Notes under the pieces: generated by a model
Databases searched by the model: none
Seen by the model: the letters and a program-made list of their open reading frames with translations, nothing else
What the model was told of the DNA's origin: nothing
Assembly (NCBI GenBank): GCA_907163375.1
Contig: CAJQUW010012673.1
Location: 42,047 to 106,046, forward strand
Origin: Prostheceraeus crozeri
Lineage: Eukaryota; Platyhelminthes; Polycladida; Euryleptidae
Direction: 5' to 3'
DNA length: 64,000 bases
Position numbers and translations under genes: made by a program
Part shown: positions 56,701 through 62,033 of the stretch, one piece after another
How the letters are laid out: every line of letters starts with the position of its first letter
How positions within the stretch are numbered: the stretch's first letter is position 1

Positions 56701-58058
56701 TGCAACAACGGTGGGGCTGCCAGAGCACAGCCTTGGGTTCAATGAACCTTGGGTTTCTTACAGATAAAAATTACTGCAGGTTTGTCAAGAAACAAGTCAA
56801 TCAATGTGATCATAATTTTTGAAGCAAAGAGCAGACCTCAATTAAGCTTTCATGGTAGTGCAGTGCGAAAATCGTTCAACCAACGAAGTTGTCGTAATTG
56901 TTAAAATATATAATTGTTTTAAAATATTTCACCGGTTATAGCTTGGTAAACAGTGCTTTTTAAAAAAAAAGACGGAACCTAAAAAACTGCAGGCGACTCC
57001 GTAGCCCAGGTTGCCACACTTTCTAGGGTTCAATATGTGAAATCGCGCTAATTCAAAACGATGTTTGTTGAAACTGAATGAAACAGCTAAATATGATAGA
57101 TAAACCAATTTCAGCTCATCAGCTGTTTGGATGACCGAGTATATCATCAGGAAGGATGATGGTTAGTGGTGGGTTTCAGATTGATGTCAGCGAATAGTAA
57201 TGCTTTATCTCTAGTAGAAAGTCGACCTGTCGTTTGACACCATGTCACTTCCGTCTACTTTTCCAGCACGCTCGCGGCGAGCCTCGGGTGTTAAATCAAA
57301 TCGGCAGTCGATGGTCGCCGCATCCTCCGTCGTCCCTCCTTCGTCTTCAAGTCGACAACAACATCAACGGCTGTCAATGGACGCTACAATGGCCCCCGTT
57401 CACCTCCTACAATCACAGCAATCACTGGCGGTTTCGCATGCTCAACTCATGCCATTGAGGGCGTCTGCAGTTCAGCCGCCGCCACAGCAGCATCAACAAG
57501 GGCTTGCCATATCCCCACATCAGCATCAGGTTCTCTCCTCTCAACCAAAATCACAGCCACAATCGATATACACCAGTCTGCCATCCCCTCATAATCAAGG
57601 ACTTCCCAACCTATCTTCCTCAGAACTACAGGGACTGAACAGCCTTCCAACCTCTCAGCATCAGGGAATTCCAAATTTGCCAATTACTCAGCAGCAAGGA
57701 ATTCCTAATCTGCCAATCTCTCAGCAGCAGGGAATTCCCAATATGTCCAACTCGCAACAGCAGCAAAGCATGGCCAATCTCTCCAACTCGCAACATCAAT
57801 TGCCATCTCAACAACAGGGATTTTCTAATCTAAGTGTTTCTCAACTTCCATCAAGCCAACATCGACTTCCCAATCTATCACCAGCCCAACTCCAAGGATT
57901 GACTAACCTGCCGACATCACAGCACGATGGCCTATCTTCAGTACCAAAGTCTCAACCTCCGTCAGTGTTTTCCAATTTGTCTGGTCAACAGACGCAGAGT
58001 CTCATGGCCAACACTCAATCACAGAACTTTGATGGATTTGATTTCGGTTCAAGTGGAG
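20571..58058 (+). CDS. large glutamine-rich protein gene (partial, six exons), family unknown
   Basis: Seen: exons 20571-20722, 20783-22588, 22669-22900, 55750-55889, 55958-56221 and 57267-58058 have good splice sites and matching phases (1, 1, 2, 1, 1), giving at least 1,111 residues from ATG 20623; the last exon ends at a donor, so the gene continues. Order: two LxxLL motifs (residues 8-12 LHSLL, 40-44 LPLLL), an acidic segment, a Gln-rich tandem-repeat region (about 155-515) with a polyQ run, a Ser/Asn-rich segment with DTIDSMICPDIQFNDFG, a compact non-repetitive block spanning exons 3-5 (ELPDLMVTGAYSFEDCSYNP to RYLMGWLSSCYKVHLKHG), a basic RSRRASG motif, and a second Gln/Pro/Ser repeat region. 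No signal peptide or membrane segment. Known: LxxLL plus polyQ is common in nuclear receptor coactivators. Inferred: a nuclear, possibly transcriptional, protein. The join across the 32.8-kb intron rests on phase and similarity of character; two separate genes is the alternative. Confidence 0.68.
20783..22588 (+). CDS. Q-rich gene exon b (main Gln-rich exon)
   Basis: Acceptor TTGAATTTCAG and donor GTAAGATG. It is open over 601 codons in the joined frame. It starts NPEVTELPLLLQCLES, passes an acidic stretch (ISIDSTEEDD), then about a dozen units of the form QQKQQQSIQMSPDLM, a polyQ run near 22155-22205, then PSNSFAFESPKDD and DTIDSMICPDIQFNDFG. Mixed CAA/CAG codons and the long undisturbed frame argue for selection as protein. 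Long minus-strand frames over it are shadows. Confidence 0.9.
21236..21830 (+). repeat. in-frame tandem repeats of about 45 nt (QQKQQQSIQMSPDLM units)
   Basis: About twelve diverged units inside exon b, each ending in MSPDLM, MSPDMM, ISPELA or similar, separated by runs of Gln and Lys. Unit length is mostly 15 residues, with 14- and 16-residue variants. Confidence 0.85.
22155..22208 (+). repeat. polyglutamine-coding CAG/CAA tract
   Basis: A run of about 17 Gln codons, mixed CAG and CAA, followed by LLLQQKLQQ. The interruption pattern makes it less expansion-prone than a pure CAG run. Confidence 0.9.
22669..22900 (+). CDS. Q-rich gene exon c
   Basis: Acceptor TTTATCTACAG, donor GTGAGTAC, joined in phase 1 through an 80-bp intron. 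It encodes GDSHRPRNPSAVSN, then VPMELPDLMVTGAYSFEDCS and LPAYDLFYILINPRNDYAIE, ending with two bases (TT) of a codon that a G from 55750 would complete. This is the start of the non-repetitive block. Family not recognised. Confidence 0.8.
26094..26298 (+). pseudogene. possible RNase H-like retroelement relic
   Basis: A 66-codon frame reading ELLALRIGLEKAIE and then VAICLDNKGVIEKIRSG resembles the RNase H pattern ExxAL...LxxA...IxxDNxxVIxxIxxG. It is short and isolated. It could equally be chance. Confidence 0.3.
27712..27945. repeat. inverted repeat, arms of about 28 bp
   Basis: TTAGCAGCTTGATGTTGTCT near 27716 and its complement AGACAACATCAAGCTGCTAA near 27918, separated by about 180 bp; the pairing extends a few more bases (TGACA/TGTCA). 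It could be the ends of a small element or a cruciform/hairpin RNA source. No target duplication found. Confidence 0.7.
28940..29590 (-). other. GC-richer islet of unknown origin
   Basis: More GC-rich than the surroundings. On the minus strand a 66-codon frame (29565-29365) is rich in Arg and Glu (RRMRSASQHAGKGDEE). It looks like a repeat remnant, but I do not recognise the family. Confidence 0.3.
31639..32543 (-). pseudogene. hAT transposase, C-terminal part with dimerisation domain
   Basis: About 300 codons open, from NLVESTATPKTVLAPIVEV through QFPNSTRWVSQRATLD to the hAT C-terminal dimerisation signature LPPSSAGIERIFSTAGL. The stop follows EQCRDV. It continues in frame from 35262-35209 once the TTAA-site element is left out. 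The plus-strand frames in this stretch are shadows. Confidence 0.9.
32792..34400 (+). CDS. P2X7 C-terminal-like zinc-binding domain protein, element cargo
   Basis: Exon 1 (32792-32810, ATG then AASKE, donor GTACGTG) joins in phase 1 to exon 2 (33872 on, acceptor TTTATTACAG). It reads TGYAFEPSKVSKK, acidic residues, then WCLCANCEVMP, CVCCLEQ, ECITYNSDFQSTCLNQ and, after a change of frame near 34165-34185, FVHWIYNRSLGRHNRLVIPS followed by CAVIAIRKTKG. This is the cysteine pattern of the intracellular C-terminal (ballast) domain of P2X7 receptors, which also occurs outside receptors in invertebrates. No P2X channel part is present. Inferred: a DNA- or partner-binding accessory protein of the element. 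The frame change suggests a recent pseudogene or an unrecognised small intron. Confidence 0.72.
32880..33232 (+). repeat. direct repeat of about 135 bp inside the cargo gene's intron
   Basis: Copies at about 32880-33018 and 33099-33232, offset 219 bp, share ATATTTTACATTA, TTGTCAGAA, TACGAATTAGCGATGAACTG and AACTAATGAACGCGA. Similar but not identical. Confidence 0.75.
35209..35262 (-). pseudogene. hAT transposase, start of second exon
   Basis: After the acceptor CTGTTTCAG the minus strand reads ILAEWRKDLIVDGCSAHAL. The CxAHxLNL motif is a hallmark of hAT transposases, and its NL lies on the far side of the inserted TTAA-site element. Confidence 0.88.
35947..36800 (-). mobile_element. Tc1-like transposon copy, one end missing
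   Basis: The left end CAGTCCGTTTCATAAAAAG begins after a TA at 35945-35946. No matching inverted end is found to the right of 36793, so that side is truncated or decayed. It contains the transposase frame described separately. Confidence 0.7.
36104..36793 (-). pseudogene. Tc1-like transposase with an in-frame internal deletion
   Basis: 229 codons without a stop; full-length relatives are about 340. It has the paired helix-turn-helix (SLRATSKRLNVPYTNVHRW), the GRPR motif (GSGRPRKTSK), the second catalytic Asp (FIDDNATCH) and the third acidic residue in DLNPIENVW, then the C-terminal SMPRRIGNVIDSKGRATKY. Between LHIQQ and GTMNSERYVNVLR about 100 residues carrying the first catalytic Asp are missing. 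It cannot be an active transposase but could still bind ends. Confidence 0.9.
37628..37730. repeat. orphan transposon end rich in CCCGA words
   Basis: Repeated AACCCGAA/CCCGACCCGA words lead into GGGTTTGCACACCTCTAG, the complement of the common end AGAGGTGTGCAAACCCG. No partner end found nearby. Confidence 0.5.
39202..39237. repeat. 14-bp-arm palindrome at the edge of the hAT coding sequence
   Basis: TTTCTCTGCAGTCA, 8-bp spacer, then its exact complement TGACTGCAGAGAAA. The hAT N-terminal frame is recognisable up to the right arm and is lost beyond it. Confidence 0.85.
39238..40145 (-). pseudogene. hAT transposase, N-terminal BED-finger part
   Basis: From ATG 40145: SGRKPDSVWTDFIKLPVENE, then the BED zinc finger (CKKCTKIFIHTRPRSDRLKEH and a distal Cys), a low-complexity Ser stretch, then RTSEDERANIASKWAEFF, then DDAESRCKTTLKGVV and FGVLSQDGWSDIHREPVV, the conserved start of the hAT catalytic region. 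A triplicated 31-bp segment (39838-39930) changes the frame within it. Confidence 0.85.
39838..39930. repeat. perfect three-copy 31-bp tandem repeat
   Basis: Three identical 31-bp units, each starting CGATGAAACAAAAGGAGAAT, inside the hAT N-terminal exon. 31 is not a multiple of three, so extra copies shift the frame. Perfect identity means the duplication is recent. Confidence 0.95.
40198..41490. mobile_element. non-autonomous hAT element, 8-bp duplication
   Basis: 1,293 bp with ends CAGGGCTGTGGA and sub-terminal CGGCTCCGGCTCCGA, flanked by GTTGAAAC (40190-40197 and 41491-41498). No transposase inside. It sits 45 bp upstream of the hAT transposase start. Confidence 0.92.
41800..42891 (-). 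pseudogene. P-type transposase remnants
   Basis: 42891-42604 encodes PYFPLYLQTPSKKRRSPKQR and a segment ending MDQATQVGR, like the linker after a THAP finger. 42340-42134 encodes FFLTYKTSQDHLEILFSKIR and GGFNNNPSVQQFK, and 42204-41809 continues into LNILFYVSGYVAKRC and CSQCNGALFA, the C-terminal signature of P/THAP9 transposases. The RNase H-like catalytic middle (about 42345-42600) is gone and the last two blocks are in different frames. A THAP finger is not clearly visible. Confidence 0.82.
43378..43668. repeat. large palindrome, arms of about 125 bp
   Basis: 43378-43503 and 43545-43668 are inverted copies with few differences (for example TTGATAGGCGTGAGAAAATT and its complement) around a spacer of about 41 bp. 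Lies inside the P element. Confidence 0.92.
43750..45005. other. C-rich, pyrimidine-strand island inside the P element
   Basis: The plus strand turns abruptly C-rich and G-poor: 44161-44220 has 32 C and 6 G in 60 bases, against AT-rich flanks. Stops are rare, so overlapping open frames of more than 200 codons exist in several frames (for example 43665-44342 and 44065-44706); none has a domain I recognise. It contains no obvious tandem repeat. Origin unknown: cargo, a fragment of a GC-rich retroelement, or foreign DNA. Confidence 0.75.
45741..46700 (+). mobile_element. BEL/Pao LTR-retrotransposon fossil (pol fragment)
   Basis: A long reverse-transcriptase piece of the BEL/Pao type: ELRIVFDASAE, GDIQRAFLQI, a YVDDLV active-site motif (IYVDDLVLSASS) and LGIKWNY, ending FDPLGLISPIT. 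A short segment after it resembles the distal end of the same polyprotein. Gag, protease and most of the integrase region are absent and no pair of LTRs is seen. A possible LTR-like start (TGTTGGGGAGTG) lies near 46953. A broken, incomplete copy of moderate age. Confidence 0.88.
47544..49316. mobile_element. CAG-ended non-autonomous element, 6-bp duplication
   Basis: Ends CAGACCTGTGATTA (left) and CAGGCCTGTGATTA (right, complement), each followed by TCCTCAAATT-like words, flanked by CTTAAC (47538-47543 and 49317-49322). 1,773 bp. A 100-codon minus-strand frame (49183-48881) and a 70-codon plus-strand frame (47908-48120) have no recognisable content. Confidence 0.82.
49323..50487. other. intron sequence, nothing recognised
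   Basis: Overlapping short frames at 49504-49751 read as noise. No repeat or RNA gene seen. Confidence 0.45.
50488..50886. mobile_element. probable hAT-type MITE
   Basis: Inverted ends CAGAGTTGGAA at 50488 and its complement ending at 50886, with CCGG-rich sub-terminal sequence. The flanking octamers AGATCCAC and ACGTCCTC agree at 5 of 8 positions, so the duplication is decayed or accidental. Confidence 0.5.
51052..51237 (-). mobile_element. tRNA-derived SINE
   Basis: On the minus strand a perfect pol III A box (TAGCTCAGTTGG) lies near the 5' end, followed about 50 bp later by a degenerate B box (GGTACCAGCGC). The body ends in GATAAGCAAAAGTAAAAAAA. Length about 185 bp. Confidence 0.68.
51238..51922. 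other. intron sequence with a possible second tRNA-like relic
   Basis: On the minus strand near 51690 the words TCCTGGGTTTCAATTCCCGG resemble a tRNA T-arm/B box, but no A box precedes it. Otherwise nothing recognised. Confidence 0.3.
51923..53043. mobile_element. non-autonomous hAT element, 8-bp duplication
   Basis: 1,121 bp with ends CAGAGATGTAACCGG and CCGGTTACATCTCTG, flanked by exact ATAACAAC (51915-51922 and 53044-53051). Sub-terminal regions are packed with CCGGTC/GCCGGT words, likely transposase-binding repeats. No coding content. Confidence 0.93.
53052..55749. other. rest of intron 3, nothing recognised
   Basis: AT-rich, without repeats or coding remnants I can name, up to the polypyrimidine tract and CTTTCCAG acceptor of exon d. 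Confidence 0.5.
55750..55889 (+). CDS. Q-rich gene exon d
   Basis: Acceptor TTCTTTCCAG and donor GTAAGTTT. Only one of three frames is open: one base, then YCLCPEGNKESFRC, DSDMLKDLGSQRLKTMLNEN and YNKVMEKFKQQ, then one base. It reads as a folded, non-repetitive block. The single leading G fits the two trailing bases of exon c. Confidence 0.82.
55958..56221 (+). CDS. Q-rich gene exon e
   Basis: Acceptor TTTTCTTTCAG, donor GTAAGTAT, joined across a 68-bp intron. It encodes LNEYRTTGKCSKQHMRIVCG, LVTHLFPAFLDGKPSTAVKA and RYLMGWLSSCYKVHLKHG, then a Ser-rich tail with LLRSPSTSSRDGN. It looks like the core of a small helical domain, not assigned to a family. Confidence 0.85.
56222..57266 (+). other. 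intron between exons e and f
   Basis: GTAAGTATC donor and TACTTTTCCAG acceptor. No repeat recognised. An ATG at 57242 with a good Kozak context (CACCATGT) lies 25 bp before the acceptor in the same frame, so an alternative first exon could also feed the next coding stretch. Confidence 0.6.
57267..58058 (+). CDS. Q-rich gene exon f (second Gln/Ser/Pro-rich region)
   Basis: Acceptor TACTTTTCCAG, donor GTAAGAAT, phase 1 at both ends. It begins RSRRASGVKSNRQS (basic, a possible kinase or nuclear-localisation site), then runs of Ser and Gln, then degenerate 11-13-residue repeats (QQQGIPNLPIS, QGLPNLSSSE, HRLPNLSPAQ), ending SQNFDGFDFGSSG. The ending resembles FNDFGTSKSG of exon b, one reason to place both in one gene. 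The minus-strand frames over it are shadows. Confidence 0.85.
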
Positions 58059-61000
58059 GTAAGAATTTCTCTTGTGCTCATAAATGTTGATTTCTTCAGA
58101 TTATTTTCAGTGTGTTTTCAATGTCTGCACGTTTGACATTCAGCTGAAAATGTGTGGTTCCGTGATTTCTCGAAATGCGAAATCTCATCAAGTTCTACTT
58201 CCTTCTATTTTAATTTTTGCCTACAAACTGGCTAACGCGATTGATTCACGCTGTATGATAGATGCATTAATTCAGTTTTGTTCGGGGTACAAACACTGTG
58301 ACAGATAATATCAAACAAACGTCAAATCTTCCTTGTGATCGATCTCTGACGTAGGTGAAACTGGTTGTGAAATATGGTCTTGCCTATGTTTTTCAGCTTT
58401 AAGCTTAGTCGAGCAGAGTCACACTTCATGGAAAACTTACAAAGTGAATATGGAAAACTTTTTATTCCAAAAGCGGCTTGTAAATTAGCTGAATTAGATA
58501 TTTTTCGAGCAGTAAAACACTAAGACTTGTACATGCAATAATGATGGCTTCAGGCTACTAATATTCTATCAATACTGTACACTGCTGTAAACTCTATTTT
58601 CTGTTTACAGTTCACAATAATGGCGGAAATTTATGCAATAAACTTCAACTGCTTGGCTTAATTGAATTTTAGCGCTCTTTCGAAATGTCGAGAGAAGTTT
58701 CTCATAATAGCCTTACATCCACATGCTTGGATGAACTGCTCAGCTGCAGATTGGGAACTAGAGCCACTTTTATATCAACTCGACTGGAAGAAATGATACA
58801 CAAACCAATATTTCGACGCATGATTCACATCGGTCTACTAGCATCGTCGCGAAAATCAATGAGCGTTGTTTTTAGTCTGTCAACAGCCTACACGTTTTTG
58901 ACAATAAACGTTGTGACTTATGGCCTCAAGTCCAGATAATAACAAGGCCAACCGTTCGGTTTGGAACAGTCTTGAGTAGAGCTTCAGCAAAGTATCTGCA
59001 CACCGTCCTTCTGGGTCTTGCTTCCTCCGCACGTGTGACAACCATTCAAAGACCCATGCACAAACCTAGTATGACAAAAATTTGCTAGCTGTGGCTAGAT
59101 ATGCGTCGTATTCTCCTTTTGTGATTCTGCTATTCGACCTTCTTTTGTCTTTTTTTCACAACTTTTGCTCGTGATCAAGGCTTCGTTGAAGCATTGAAGA
59201 GTGTCAATACAAGTGCAACTTATTTGTTGAACACAACTGTTTGAATTATGGCAGTCGAGCCGAGTCTGAAAAAAGTGTGATGAGTGTAGGAACGGCATCG
59301 ACTTTCAGGGGACAAATGCCAAAATTGCGAATTTTCGTTTTTGTCGGATAATGGTAATGATATTATTCTAACCCAATGAAGAAAAAAATCCACGTCAATG
59401 CCAATAAGCTGTCATTCTTCTAATGATATTCTGTGTGCTAGACAGGGGCATCTACGAATTCTAACTCCAATGTCTTAAAATTAGCAATCTGTGCAGATTT
59501 GACAAATATTTCTTCTTTCTGACAATGATGAGTCTATCTAATCAAGCTTTGACGGCATTAGTACTGAAATAATAGTCATTGATACAGGGCTTTAATTGCA
59601 ATAATCCTCAGTGCCTGAGGATAATGTAATGAAAGCACAGCATGAAAGGTTATCATCATTATAAGCCTGCTCAATTTACTGGGTTTTATTTCATGATATC
59701 TTTTATATAAAACCCAGTAAATTCACATTGGATTGCATGGGTTATGAAAATGCCATTAAGGTCCAGTATTATTATGCATCTTTTAAATGTATTATTTCCA
59801 TAAAAATGATGATGTATTTGTAGCGACAACAACCTGAATTCAAATCACAGTCATCTGTGAATTTGACAGTGTTGGTGACATTTTCCAATTTTGTTTGTGG
59901 GCTCAGGAAAAACTAAAGCTTTAACATTCTTACCACTGTTAATACAGTATATCACTGTTAAATGCACTGATTCGGCCAACCTGCGACAGTATAATTATCT
60001 CGAGTTGCTGGATCGTAGCTGAAATGATGTTCTACAGTGTCAATGGACAATAAAAAATCAACATAATAAATGGAGATGCCAATGAATAATGTGACGGCTA
60101 AAACTGTACGGCGGAAAATTCACCGACATATTATAATAACCAATATTCTGCTGTTGATTCTGAAGACTTGTGATCACTGGGTCTCTATTTTTCACATAAA
60201 AACCGCTTTGGTATAACAACAATAGTCTATCACGTCTGATACAGGGGTTGCAATGAACACTTATTTCCTAAACTTTTAACTTTTGGTCAATCTGTTGAAT
60301 TCGAACTCATGTCTGAGGAGCATTCACACCTGAAATACATACTGTGACTGGACAGTAACCAAATCTGAGCAAAGCGAACAACCCCGACCGAAAACAAAAA
60401 ATCATGCGACCTCATTTCTAACTGCCTGAAGTATCAAGTTCGTCCTCTAATATGCAGATTCTAGATGGTCGTCGACACATAGATCGCAGAGCAGATTGAG
60501 GTTCAAAATGAACCAGTCGAAACAAAGGAACATTTCTTCTCTAACTTCATTTCATCAACTTTCTCAAAATTCTTTTGAAGGATGCACTTCAAAGAACTAC
60601 TGTTTAATCAAATTAGTCAATGTGTAGCTTTTAACATTTTAACGTGTCCATGTAGATATCAACTGTACTTCGATCTCTGTGAGTGGTGCATGACGCTTGC
60701 TATGTATAACACAATGCATTACTACTGGTCTTTTTCTTCATTATTAGAAATTCAGATAGAACATTTTTATGACAAATTAGATGAAAACAGCTGGTTTATG
60801 ATAGGGGGTTTGAACGAGGGACATGTATGATAAATACATGCATGATTCCTAGGCATAGCACACATATTCATTCATTTCAATTTCAATGTAAATTATTCAG
60901 CGACACTCATGCCAGCTTCGGCATTACTACTGCTGTCAGCTGATTGATGAAACTGAAATCGACAGGAATTTTATCTTCGTTTGATTAGAATGTTGGTTCC

Positions 61001-61130
61001 AACATCTCTGCACAAAAAATAACAGAGTTTTTGAGTACAACTTGATGACATATCACTTGTACACCTTTTCAATATAACCACAGACAGCTTTTTATGGCGC
61101 CTATTTTCCGGTTTACTTCTGCTGCGGTCT
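58059..61130 (+). other. downstream of exon f: possible exon, small hairpin, otherwise unrecognised
   Basis: A candidate next exon is 58397-58443 (acceptor ATGTTTTTCAG, phase-compatible, ALSLVEQSHTSWKTYK, donor GTGAAT). Other acceptors at 58156 and 58610 are also followed by short phase-compatible frames, so none is secure. A perfect 17-bp-arm hairpin lies at 59673-59723 (AATTTACTGGGTTTTAT). The rest shows nothing. Confidence 0.35.
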
Positions 61131-61139
61131 CCTTAACAC

Positions 61140-61310
61140 ATTAGATAAGTGCTTGTTCACCCGATCGTTGAGTAGAGGTCAAAGTCCGAAAGTGCCATCG
61201 GAAGTCGGCAGGAAGGGCATCCTGGCTTGAAAGTAGCATGAGTTCCAGAAAAGTCTTGCTATGTCAGCACCGTCCAAGCCCCATTAAAGGATTAGTGACG
61301 CTAAAGAAGC
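61140..61310 (+). mobile_element. RTE-type LINE (or derived SINE) 3' tail
   Basis: GGCAGGAAGGGCATCCTGGC, then GTCAGCACCGTCCAAGCCCC and ATTAAAGGATTAGTGACGCT, is the word order of RTE-clade 3' ends, which commonly contain GGAAGGGCATCC before the terminal short repeats. No coding sequence remains. Confidence 0.55.
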
Positions 61311-61400
61311 CTTTCTTTAATTTTTGCGTGTATCAACTCATTGATGGAGCATGCCATATTTAGGAACTAGTTATAGAATTATTTATTGGCAAGCATATTG

Positions 61401-62027
61401 CAGGGCTGCTACTCTTCCGGTTTTAACCGGAATTCCGGCTATTTTTAAACTTAACTAAGTAGTGAGAAAATGTTCTACCAAGGAACAAATAATTTGCTTT
61501 AAGCACCTTTCTTGAGATCGTGAGGGGGTCCTTTAAGATTGTGAAGGGCCCCTTTTGGCATCGTGAGGGGCCCTTTTGACATCGTGAGGGAGCCCTTTCG
61601 ACATCGTGAAGGGCCTCTCTTGACATCGTGAGGGGCCCTTAAAGATTGTGAAGGGCCCCTTTTGACATCGTGAGGGGCCCTTTAAGATTGTGAAGGAGCC
61701 CTTTCGACATCGTGAGGGGGCCCTTCAAAAACAGTTCTATAGTAGTTTTCCGAGTCATGCATTCTGGTGAACCTGATAAAAACTGATGATTGAAAAAGCA
61801 CCAGTAACAGTATTATGCCATTTATTTACTTGCTGACTGAGGATTCATTAGCATCTTTATTGCAGCAGACCCAACTTCTGTCTTAGCGCTTTCAAAACTA
61901 ATCGGATTGTGGGATATCAAATGGTCGTAATTTTTTTTTACTTTAGGGGAGCCCCCGGCTACGCATTTTGGGGGGCCCTCCTGATTTGACTTTCCGGTTT
62001 TTATTTTTGACAAGAGTGGCAGCCCTG
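61401..62027. mobile_element. CAG-ended non-autonomous element, 6-bp duplication, with minisatellite
   Basis: Ends CAGGGCTGCTACTCTT and CAGGGCTGCCACTCTT (complement), flanked by ATATTG (61395-61400 and 62028-62033), with CCGGTTTT words just inside both ends. 627 bp. About a third is a tandem repeat (61505-61730). Confidence 0.85.
61505..61730. repeat. minisatellite, units of about 21-24 bp
   Basis: About ten units of the form ATCGTGAGGGGCCCTTTTGAC, alternating with AAGATTGTGAAGGGCCCCTT variants. Each unit holds the near-palindrome GGGGCCC. Confidence 0.92.
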
Positions 62028-62033
62028 ATATTG

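Noticed and set aside
57242-57266. ATG 57242 as the start of an independent gene
   Set aside because: The acceptor at 57266 with phase matching exon e explains the frame better; retained only as a possible alternative start.
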